DNA of 6,248 nt. Origin: Anaerolineae bacterium. Lineage in GTDB: Bacteria > Chloroflexota > Anaerolineae > Anaerolineales > Villigracilaceae. The translations under genes and the position numbers were made by a program. The stretch covers positions 1 through 6,248 of the forward strand of contig DQGV01000241.1 in NCBI GenBank assembly GCA_003524705.1, read 5' to 3'. Positions within the stretch are counted from its first letter, which is position 1. Every line of letters starts with the position of its first letter. Shown here in pieces: positions 1 through 5,015 of the stretch. The notes under the pieces were generated by a model. The model saw only the letters and a program-made list of their open reading frames with translations. It made no database searches and was not told the origin of the DNA.

Positions 1-345
1 ACTGTGATGTTTGACCAACAAAATTATGGTGAGAACTTAAAGAAGATGGGTGCCAGCATTCCGGGTGTGCATACAGGTGCTCCTACTCAAAAATATTTAG
101 GTACAGTACAACGCCGCATTACTTTAATTGGTGCTGTGTTTTTAGGTGTTGTGGCAATTTTGCCATTCTTAGTCAGTTTGTTACTTGGCGCGATTGGTCT
201 TGCCGCCGCAAGTTCGCAAACAAGTATTTTCTTAATTACATCATCAGGTTTGTTGATTGTGGTTGGTGTGGTACGTGACACCTTCCAAAACATTGATGCA
301 GAATTAAAACTACATGGTTATCAGGAATCATTACTCGTCCGCTAA
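1..345 (+). CDS. secY: SecY, protein translocase channel subunit (C-terminal part; 5' end outside window)
   Basis: The reading frame is open from the first base, so this is the last 114 residues of SecY, the membrane pore of the Sec protein export machinery. Residues 8-33 resemble the cytoplasmic C5 loop, with the usual ENLKK and IPG segments. Two hydrophobic stretches follow, at about residues 40-65 and 75-91, matching the last two membrane helices. The tail (NIDAELKLHGY) matches the usual SecY ending, where a QIEAQL-like segment precedes the C-terminus. The loop reads PGVHTG where most bacteria have PGIRPG, so the conserved arginine (Arg357 in E. coli) is histidine here. Leucine is mostly TTA (9 of 17 codons), unlike rpsD downstream. 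The stop codon overlaps the adk ribosome binding site, which suggests the two genes share a transcript. Family assignment is secure; the fragment shows no break. Confidence 0.95.
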   Translation, partial: TVMFDQQNYGENLKKMGASIPGVHTGAPTQKYLGTVQRRITLIGAVFLGVVAILPFLVSLLLGAIGLAAASSQTSIFLITSSGLLIVVGVVRDTFQNIDAELKLHGYQESLLVR

Positions 346-350
346 GGAGA
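344..350 (+). promoter_or_regulatory. Ribosome binding site of adk, overlapping the secY stop codon
   Basis: AAGGAGA overlaps the last two bases of the secY stop codon. Its GGAG core ends 5 bases before the ATG at 355 but only 2 bases before the in-frame GTG at 352. This spacing favours ATG 355 as the adk start and suggests that adk translation is coupled to secY termination. Confidence 0.75.
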
Positions 351-354
351 TGTG

Positions 355-1005
355 ATGGCAACATTTATTGTTTTGCTCGGTCCGCCGGGAGTTGGTAAAG
401 GTACACAAGCCAGAATTTTGGCTGAAACGAGCAAACTCGCGCATATCTCTTCTGGAGATTTATTTCGTGAGAACATTAAAAATCAAACCGAACTTGGTAA
501 ACAAGTGAAGGCTATTTTAGATAAAGGCGAATTGGTGCCTGATGACTTAACCATCAGCATGATTCGAGACCGCATCTCTAAACCTGACTGCGAGTTGGGT
601 GCCATTTTAGACGGTTTCCCTCGCACCCCAGCCCAAGCAGAAGCACTAGATGACATGTTGGCTGAGTTTAGTAGTGAAGTGAATGCAGTACCATATATCA
701 CTGCGGCAGAATCAGTGTTAGTAGAACGTGCTAGTGGACGTTGGACTTGCAAAGCACAAGGTCACATTTATCATGAGAAGTTTAATCCGCCAAAGCAAGC
801 AGGCGTATGTGATATTGACGGTTCTGAAGTGTACCAACGTGAAGATGATAAGGCAGAAGTTGTATCAAAGCGAATTCGTGTGTACTTTGAACAAACCATG
901 CCATTAGTTGAACACTATGAAGCGGCTGGTAAGTTAATCAAGATTGATGGGACGCAAGCGGTAGAGCAAGTTACAAAAGATTTGCTTGCGGCTTTGAAAC
1001 AATAA
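355..1005 (+). CDS. adk: Adenylate kinase
   Basis: Adenylate kinase catalyses ATP + AMP = 2 ADP in the cytoplasm and keeps adenine nucleotides balanced. The predicted protein has 216 residues, the usual long-lid bacterial size. Residues 9-17 (GPPGVGKGT) form the P-loop. SSGDLFR (32-38) and DGFPRT (86-91) form the AMP site. The lid spans about residues 125-165, with arginines 125, 129 and 162, and Arg173 follows. The lid resembles the zinc-binding type but is incomplete: Cys132, Cys152 and Asp155 are in place, while Gln135 stands where the second cysteine is expected. The start is placed at ATG 355 rather than GTG 352 because of Shine-Dalgarno spacing. It lies 9 bases after secY, the usual secY-adk-map arrangement. 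Identification is certain; only the start and the metal state of the lid are open. Confidence 0.97.
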   Translation: MATFIVLLGPPGVGKGTQARILAETSKLAHISSGDLFRENIKNQTELGKQVKAILDKGELVPDDLTISMIRDRISKPDCELGAILDGFPRTPAQAEALDDMLAEFSSEVNAVPYITAAESVLVERASGRWTCKAQGHIYHEKFNPPKQAGVCDIDGSEVYQREDDKAEVVSKRIRVYFEQTMPLVEHYEAAGKLIKIDGTQAVEQVTKDLLAALKQ

Positions 1006-1017
1006 TTTGTGAGGCAT

Positions 1018-1043
1018 CAGAGCAGGATAGAAGGCTCTGTTTT
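1018..1043 (+). promoter_or_regulatory. Stem-loop between adk and map, terminator-like but weak
   Basis: CAGAGC at 1018-1023 pairs perfectly with GCTCTG at 1034-1039 around a 10-base loop, and four T residues follow at 1040-1043. The short stem, large loop and short T run would make a poor intrinsic terminator. Partial attenuation or mRNA processing is as likely. The pairing is seen directly; the function is inferred. Confidence 0.4.
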
Positions 1044-1062
1044 ATAAAAGGTTTATAGTGAA

Positions 1063-1830
1063 ATGTTTGACCGCCAGATAAATACAAAAACTCCTGCAGA
1101 GTTGAAGATTATGCGCGAAGCAGGGCGCATCAACGCAACAGTGCTGGCAAAAGTAAGAGAACTTTTACAACCAGGTATGACGACTGCTGACCTCAACGCG
1201 GCTGCTGAGGAAGTGCTGAAGTCATACGGATGTGTATCGCCATTCAAAGGTTATGGGCGTCCGCCGTTTCCTGCATCTATTACTGTCAGCCTCAACGATG
1301 AGATGGTGCATGGAATTCCTAACCCGAAACGAAAGTTGAAGGAAGGGGATATCGTCTCGATAGATTGCGGAACGATTCATGAGGGTTTTGTTGCGGACTC
1401 AGCATTTACCGCTGGGGTGGGAGAAATTGCTCCCGAAGCGGCAAACCTGCTCAAAGTCACGGAAGAGGCGCTTTATGTCGGCATCCAAAAGATGCGTAAA
1501 GGAAATCGCACTGGCGATGTTTCTGCGGCGATACAAAATTTTGTTGACAGCAATGGTTTGCATGTCACGCGTGAATACACGGGGCATGGTGTTGGGCGAA
1601 CAATGCACGAAGGTCCGCAAGTGCCAAACATTGGTATTGCTAGAAGTGGTACATTGTTGAAGCCCGGCATGACGATTGCACTTGAGCCGATGGTGCTCAT
1701 TGGGACGTTTCAAACTCGCGTCCTGCCTGACCAATGGACGGTTGTTTCTGCTGATGGCTCTTTGACGGCACATTTTGAACATACAGTTGCCGTTACCGAA
1801 GGAGAACCCCTCATCCTGACTGTCTTGTGA
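1063..1830 (+). CDS. map: Methionine aminopeptidase, type I
   Basis: This enzyme removes the N-terminal methionine from new proteins after deformylation, using two metal ions. The protein has 255 residues, a typical length for short type I bacterial Map with no N-terminal extension. All five metal ligands of the pita-bread fold are visible: Asp101, Asp112, His175, Glu208 and Glu239. The supporting histidines are His83 (in MVHGIP) and His182. TGHGVGR (173-179) and ALEPM (206-210) are family signatures. The ATG at 1063 matches the usual family start, but its Shine-Dalgarno is weak (AAAGG at 1047-1051, 11 bases away). It lies between adk and the ribosomal genes as in many bacteria, 57 bases after adk, with a stem-loop in that gap. 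The 104 bases after it hold no infA. Identification is secure. Confidence 0.97.
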   Translation: MFDRQINTKTPAELKIMREAGRINATVLAKVRELLQPGMTTADLNAAAEEVLKSYGCVSPFKGYGRPPFPASITVSLNDEMVHGIPNPKRKLKEGDIVSIDCGTIHEGFVADSAFTAGVGEIAPEAANLLKVTEEALYVGIQKMRKGNRTGDVSAAIQNFVDSNGLHVTREYTGHGVGRTMHEGPQVPNIGIARSGTLLKPGMTIALEPMVLIGTFQTRVLPDQWTVVSADGSLTAHFEHTVAVTEGEPLILTVL

Positions 1831-1854
1831 CATCAGCGAACTCCGATAAAAGTA

Positions 1855-1883
1855 TGGACGAATTGTTAATCGGACAGTATAAT
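1855..1883 (+). promoter_or_regulatory. Predicted sigma-70 type promoter for the alpha operon
   Basis: TATAAT at 1878-1883 is a perfect -10 element. TGGACG at 1855-1860 matches TTGACA at 4 of 6 positions, and the spacer is exactly 17 bases. A transcript would start near 1890, about 45 bases before rpmJ. It lies in the longest intergenic gap of the window, just after map. There is no extended -10 TG. The motif match is seen directly; activity is inferred. Confidence 0.6.
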
Positions 1884-1891
1884 TAAGTGTT

Positions 1892-1912
1892 TGGCTGTGA
1901 CGTGAACAGCCA
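1892..1912 (+). promoter_or_regulatory. Stem-loop in the rpmJ leader
   Basis: TGGCTGT (1892-1898) pairs with ACAGCCA (1906-1912), a 7-base-pair perfect stem with a 7-base loop. It would sit at the extreme 5' end of a transcript from the TATAAT promoter, 8 bases before the AGGAGA ribosome binding site at 1921-1926. It might stabilise the mRNA, bind a ribosomal protein, or act as a weak terminator for read-through from map, since TAAGTTTT follows. The pairing is seen; the role is inferred. Confidence 0.45.
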
Positions 1913-1934
1913 TAAGTTTTAGGAGATTTATTTT

Positions 1935-2048
1935 ATGAAAGTTTCACCATCCATTCGCAAGCGCTGTGCCAAGTGTCGTATTATTCGACGCAAGGGTATT
2001 GTTTATATTATTTGCGAAAATCCAAAACACAAACAGAGACAAGGGTAG
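1935..2048 (+). CDS. rpmJ: Ribosomal protein L36 (bL36), zinc-binding form
   Basis: L36 is a tiny protein of the large ribosomal subunit. The frame encodes 37 residues, the standard length, starting [11 protein letters not shown]. The zinc ribbon is complete, with Cys11, Cys14, Cys27 and His32, so this is the C+ (zinc-holding) form rather than the cysteine-free paralogue some bacteria use under zinc shortage. The ATG has a strong AGGAGA Shine-Dalgarno at 1921-1926, 8 bases upstream. The gene is first after the predicted promoter and stem-loop and is followed by rpsM after only 6 bases, so the two are probably co-translated. Gene order (map, then L36, S13, S11) fits the standard operon except that infA is missing before it. 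Identification is secure from sequence and position. Confidence 0.96.
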   Translation: MKVSPSIRKRCAKCRIIRRKGIVYIICENPKHKQRQG

Positions 2049-2054
2049 TTACCT

Positions 2055-2441
2055 ATGGCAAGAATTGAAGGTGTTGACCTCCCGCGCAATAAGCGCACTG
2101 AAGTCGGTTTGACCTACCTTTTTGGGATTGGTCCAACTCGTGCTAGAAAAATTTTGGCTGATACCAAAGTCAGTCCTGATACGCGCATCAAAGACTTAAC
2201 TGAGTCTGAAGTTGCTGCTATTCGTGACTATATTTCTAAGCACTATAAAGTTGAAGGCGATTTGCGCCGTGAAGTTCAAATGAATATTAAGCGTCTGATT
2301 GAAATCGGCTCATATCGTGGTTTACGACATCGCCGCAATTTGCCGGTCAATGGTCAACGCACAAAGACAAATGCTCGTACCCGCAAAGGTACGAAGAAAA
2401 CCGTTGCGGGACGTGGTCGCCGCCGCGGTGCGAAGAAATAA
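2055..2441 (+). CDS. rpsM: Ribosomal protein S13 (uS13)
   Basis: S13 lies in the head of the small ribosomal subunit and contacts the large subunit and the P-site tRNA. The protein has 128 residues. It opens with the family start [10 protein letters not shown], carries the GIG turn (24-26) of the helix-two-turn-helix region, and has SYRGLRHRR near residues 86-94. The [12 protein letters not shown] signature follows, and a highly basic tail runs to the C-terminus, as expected for a protein threading into 16S rRNA. The start ATG lies 6 bases after the rpmJ stop. The AAGGG at 2041-2045, inside the end of rpmJ, is the likely Shine-Dalgarno. It is followed by rpsK after 24 bases. Nothing is missing or broken. 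Identification is certain. Confidence 0.98.
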   Translation: MARIEGVDLPRNKRTEVGLTYLFGIGPTRARKILADTKVSPDTRIKDLTESEVAAIRDYISKHYKVEGDLRREVQMNIKRLIEIGSYRGLRHRRNLPVNGQRTKTNARTRKGTKKTVAGRGRRRGAKK

Positions 2442-2465
2442 CCCTGCCAGCGAGGTATATAGAAA

Positions 2466-2870
2466 ATGGCTCAGAGTGTTCGTTCCACCCGTCGCGCCAC
2501 TGGCGCAAAAAAAGGGAAGCGTAATCTGTCCTACGGGCAGGTGCATGTATTTGCTTCCTTCAATAATACAATTGTTACCGTCACAGACCCGGAAGGCAAT
2601 ACCATTTCTTGGGGTTCTGCTGGTTCCGCTGGTTTCAAAGGCTCACGCAAAAGCACACCTTTTGCCGCCCGCCTTGCCGCAGAACAAGCAATTAAAGCCG
2701 CACAACAACTTGGCTTACAAGAAGTGGATTTGATTGTGAAAGGTCCGGGTCCAGGTCGTGAAAATGCTATTCGTGCAGTACAAGCAATGGGATTGAAAGT
2801 CCGTTCCATTTCTGATGTTACGCCTGTTCCACATAATGGTTGCCGTCCGCCCAAGAAGCGACGTGTATAA
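2466..2870 (+). CDS. rpsK: Ribosomal protein S11 (uS11)
   Basis: S11 is part of the platform of the small ribosomal subunit, next to the mRNA exit path. The protein has 134 residues, within the usual range. Conserved blocks are visible in order: ASFNNTIVT (30-38), the WGSAG turn (49-53), [11 protein letters not shown] (58-68), GPGPGRE (93-99) and the C-terminal segment [13 protein letters not shown]. Asn124 in the HNG triplet corresponds to the asparagine known to become isoaspartate in E. coli S11. The first 20 residues are a basic tail, as usual. The ATG at 2466 has a modest GAGG Shine-Dalgarno at 2452-2455. The gene sits 24 bases after rpsM and 18 bases before rpsD, consistent with one operon. 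Identification is certain. Confidence 0.98.
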   Translation: MAQSVRSTRRATGAKKGKRNLSYGQVHVFASFNNTIVTVTDPEGNTISWGSAGSAGFKGSRKSTPFAARLAAEQAIKAAQQLGLQEVDLIVKGPGPGRENAIRAVQAMGLKVRSISDVTPVPHNGCRPPKKRRV

Positions 2871-2888
2871 GAATGAGGTTGTTGATTT

Positions 2889-3545
2889 ATGGCTAAATCA
2901 TTAAGTCCGGTATGTAAACTTTGCCGGCGCGAAGGTGAAAAACTTTATCTCAAAGGCGGGCGTTGTTTTACCCCCAAATGCTCCTTTGAAAAACGCAGTT
3001 TCGCGCCCGGTCAACATGGTCGCACAGGCAATCGTGGTGGTGGCGGAAGTAACATGGGGCGTTCTTCCGACTTTGCCCGCCAATTGCGCGCCAAACAAAA
3101 AGCTCGTCGTGTGTATGGTGTCTTAGAACGCCAATTCCGTCGCTATTACGACACCGCAATCACACGCCGTGGTCTGACAGGTTTGAACTTGCTTCAAATC
3201 CTCGAATCACGTTTAGATAATGTTGTTTTTCGGCTCGGATATGCATCCAGCCGTGCACAAGCACGCGTTCTCGTTACACATGGTCATTTCACTGTAAATG
3301 GTCGCCGCACTGACGTGCCTTCCATGCTCCTTGGTGAAGGTGACACAGTTGCAGTCCGCGAAGGTTCTAGCAAATTAACTTACTTCAAAGACCTGAACGC
3401 CTATGCAGAAAAACGCAACGCCCCCAGCTGGCTCAACCGTGATATCAAAACATTGAGCGGTTCTGTGGCGCGTATGCCCGAACGTGTAGAAATTGACGGA
3501 ACACTCGACGAACAATTAATCGTCGAATATTATTCCAGACGCTAA
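2889..3545 (+). CDS. rpsD: Ribosomal protein S4 (uS4), four-cysteine zinc form
   Basis: S4 binds 16S rRNA early and starts small-subunit assembly; in E. coli it also represses its own operon. The protein has 218 residues, slightly longer than the usual 200-210. Cys9, Cys12, Cys26 and Cys31 form an N-terminal zinc site. [12 protein letters not shown] (69-80) is the conserved rRNA-contact segment. The S4 RNA-binding domain starts near residue 105 ([13 protein letters not shown]) and runs to about residue 170. The C-terminus ([11 protein letters not shown]) matches the family ending. The extra length is partly a glycine-rich insertion at residues 45-58, where E. coli and Bacillus have about six or seven residues in place of some fifteen. 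The ATG at 2889 has a TGAGG Shine-Dalgarno 10 bases upstream. A large stem-loop follows the stop codon by 11 bases. Placement between rpsK and rpoA is unlike Bacillus. Confidence 0.98.
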   Translation: MAKSLSPVCKLCRREGEKLYLKGGRCFTPKCSFEKRSFAPGQHGRTGNRGGGGSNMGRSSDFARQLRAKQKARRVYGVLERQFRRYYDTAITRRGLTGLNLLQILESRLDNVVFRLGYASSRAQARVLVTHGHFTVNGRRTDVPSMLLGEGDTVAVREGSSKLTYFKDLNAYAEKRNAPSWLNRDIKTLSGSVARMPERVEIDGTLDEQLIVEYYSRR

Positions 3546-3556
3546 TCCTCCAAACC

Positions 3557-3597
3557 GCTTCAAGTGCAGACTGGGAAACTGGTCAGCCACTTGAAGC
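3557..3597 (+). promoter_or_regulatory. Long stem-loop with GAAA tetraloop between rpsD and rpoA
   Basis: GCTTCAAGTG (3557-3566) pairs perfectly with CACTTGAAGC (3588-3597). Inside, GACTGG (3569-3574) pairs with CTGGTC (3579-3584) using two G-U pairs, closed by a GAAA tetraloop (3575-3578). A small internal loop (CA opposite AGC) separates the helices. No T-run follows, so it is not a standard intrinsic terminator. It ends 24 bases before the rpoA start codon. Possible roles are S4-mediated feedback, an RNase cleavage site, or mRNA stabilisation that sets the ratio of S4 to alpha. The structure is read from sequence; the role is inferred. Confidence 0.7.
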
Positions 3598-3610
3598 AGA
3601 ATCAAAAGGG

Positions 3611-3618
3611 AAAGGTGA
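3611..3618 (+). promoter_or_regulatory. Ribosome binding site supporting the GTG start of rpoA
   Basis: AAAGGTGA resembles the 3' part of the ideal AGGAGGTGA. It lies 3 bases before GTG 3622 (6 bases from the AAAGG core), which supports that codon over the in-frame ATGs at 3643 and 3649. Neither of those has a comparable site at suitable spacing. Confidence 0.6.
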
Positions 3619-3621
3619 ACC

Positions 3622-4593
3622 GTGACTGGTATCATCACAAACATGGTAATGCCAAAAATCGAGCGCGAAGCAGAAGCTCGAAATTATGGAAAATTCGTAA
3701 TTAGCCCACTCGAAGGTGGCTATGGCGTGACGCTCGGCAATGCCTTGCGCCGCGTATTGCTCTCTTCCTTAGAAGGTGTAGCAATTACCTCCGTTCGCTT
3801 TGCGGATGTTTTGCATGAATTTAGCGACATCCCCGGCGTACGTGAAGATGTCATCCAAGTCATGTTGCAGATTAAACAAATCCGCATCAAGATGGATGGT
3901 GTTGACAGCGCTCGCATGCATCTGGAAGTCAGAGGCGAAGGCACCGTCACCGCCGCAGACATCATCACTCCTGCTGAAATTGAGATAGTCAACCCAGATA
4001 CTTATCTCTTTACAGTGGATAACCCCAAGACCAAACTCGACGTTGAATTTGTCGTTGAACGTGGTCGCGGATATTCACCAGCTAACGAACGTTCCGGACA
4101 CATGCCCATTGGTGAATTGCCAGTGGATGCAATCTTCAGCCCGGTCAAACGCGTAAACTGGGAAGTGGCTTCTGCTCGTGTTGGGCAAAGCACAAACTTT
4201 GACAAATTAATTTTAGAAATTTGGACAGACGGCACAGTATCTCCTGAACGTGCTTTGAGTTCTTCTGCCCGTATTCTCATTGACCACTTGCGCTATGTTG
4301 CTGGTATCAATGAAGAAATGTTGACTGTTGCAGTCGAACGCAGCGAAACTTCAGGAAGTCGCTTAAGCAGTGAATTGGCAGATACCCCCGTCGAAGCCCT
4401 AGACCTTTCTGTACGCGTCTTCAATTCATTGAAGCGTACAGGCATCACCACAGTGGGTGATGTGCTTGAACTCCTTGAAAAAGGCGAAAGCGCGGTCATG
4501 TCCATTCGCAATTTTGGCGAAAAGAGTTTAGATGAACTCCGCGACAAAATGCGCGAAAAGGGCTATATGAAAGACCAATCATCGGAGAGTTAA
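3622..4593 (+). CDS. rpoA: DNA-directed RNA polymerase alpha subunit
   Basis: Alpha dimerises to begin RNA polymerase assembly, and its C-terminal domain contacts upstream promoter DNA and activators. The protein has 323 residues, close to the usual 310-330. The N-terminal domain (about 10-232) shows GNALRRVLLSS (39-49) in the dimer interface and HEFSDIPGVREDV (65-77). After a linker, the C-terminal domain (about 255-315) keeps the DNA-contact residues Arg265, Asn268, Lys271, Gly299, Lys301, Ser302 and Glu305, so UP-element binding is probably retained. The cysteine found next to the conserved asparagine in E. coli is Ser269. The start is GTG at 3622, chosen for its Shine-Dalgarno; this gives about ten residues before the conserved PKIE, slightly longer than usual. 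It lies 76 bases after rpsD and 3 bases before rplQ, as expected in an alpha operon. Confidence 0.98.
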   Translation: MTGIITNMVMPKIEREAEARNYGKFVISPLEGGYGVTLGNALRRVLLSSLEGVAITSVRFADVLHEFSDIPGVREDVIQVMLQIKQIRIKMDGVDSARMHLEVRGEGTVTAADIITPAEIEIVNPDTYLFTVDNPKTKLDVEFVVERGRGYSPANERSGHMPIGELPVDAIFSPVKRVNWEVASARVGQSTNFDKLILEIWTDGTVSPERALSSSARILIDHLRYVAGINEEMLTVAVERSETSGSRLSSELADTPVEALDLSVRVFNSLKRTGITTVGDVLELLEKGESAVMSIRNFGEKSLDELRDKMREKGYMKDQSSES

Positions 4594-4596
4594 GAA

Positions 4597-4974
4597 ATGC
4601 GACATTCAGTAGCAGGTTACAGATTAGGACGTACAAAGAGCGCACGTATTGCTCTGCGTCGCAACCTAATTAAACAATTATTTACACACGAGCGGATTCA
4701 AACCACCAAAGCCAAAGCCGCGGCAGTACGCGGTGAAGCCGAAAAGTTGATTACGCTTGCCAAGAAAAGCGCAGACGGTGCTGCTGACGAGAAAGTAAAT
4801 GCTCGCCGTTTGGCAGTTTCAAAACTTGGTGATAATCAAATCATCAAGCGTTTGTTTGATGAAATTGCACCACGCTTCGCCACTCGTAATGGTGGCTATA
4901 CCCGTGTTATCAAACTTGGTCCACGCCTCGGCGATGCGGCTGAGATGGTAGTGCTTGAGTTAGTAGAAGAATAG
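4597..4974 (+). CDS. rplQ: Ribosomal protein L17 (bL17)
   Basis: L17 lies near the polypeptide exit tunnel of the large subunit. The protein has 125 residues, the usual length for the short bacterial form. Family signatures are visible in order: MRHSVAGYRLGR at the start, LRRNLIKQLFTHERIQTT (21-38), EKLITLAKK (49-57), LFDEIAPRF (86-94), NGGYTRVIKLGPRLGDAAEM (98-117) and a hydrophobic end. The ATG at 4597 is 3 bases after the rpoA stop, and GGAG at 4584-4587 lies inside the end of rpoA, so translation is likely coupled to alpha. This is the normal last gene of an alpha operon. The next gene, truA, follows after 41 bases that fold into a stem-loop. Identification is certain. Confidence 0.98.
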   Translation: MRHSVAGYRLGRTKSARIALRRNLIKQLFTHERIQTTKAKAAAVRGEAEKLITLAKKSADGAADEKVNARRLAVSKLGDNQIIKRLFDEIAPRFATRNGGYTRVIKLGPRLGDAAEMVVLELVEE

Positions 4975-4980
4975 AAAGAA

Positions 4981-5012
4981 AGTGATTAGCCAAGTGCTAA
5001 AGGCTAATTGCT
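4981..5012 (+). promoter_or_regulatory. Stem-loop directly before the truA start codon
   Basis: The two arms, 4981-4991 and 5002-5012, can form 11 pairs: seven uninterrupted Watson-Crick pairs (ATTAGCC with GGCTAAT), two G-U pairs, then G-C and A-T. The loop is AAGTGCTAAA. The stem ends three bases before ATG 5016, and the only Shine-Dalgarno-like sequence (TAAAGG, 4998-5003) lies partly in the loop and partly in the stem. TGCTAAA occurs twice (4995-5001 and 5009-5015). No T-run follows. It may lower truA translation relative to L17. Confidence 0.55.
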
Positions 5013-5015
5013 AAA

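Noticed and set aside
1041..1050. TATAAA-like -10 element before map
   Set aside because: No -35-like sequence lies 16-18 bases upstream, and the transcript would start almost at the start codon.
1399..1833. Minus-strand open frame of 144 codons opposite map
   Set aside because: It lies antisense to a clearly conserved gene, has no recognisable family features, and I see no supporting ribosome binding site.
2375..2394. Seven-base-pair inverted repeat (TCGTACC with GGTACGA) inside rpsM
   Set aside because: It lies within the conserved RTRKG coding segment, so codon constraint and chance explain it adequately.
2299..2733. Plus-strand open frame of 144 codons across rpsM and rpsK
   Set aside because: It overlaps two certain ribosomal protein genes in another frame and encodes no recognisable domain.
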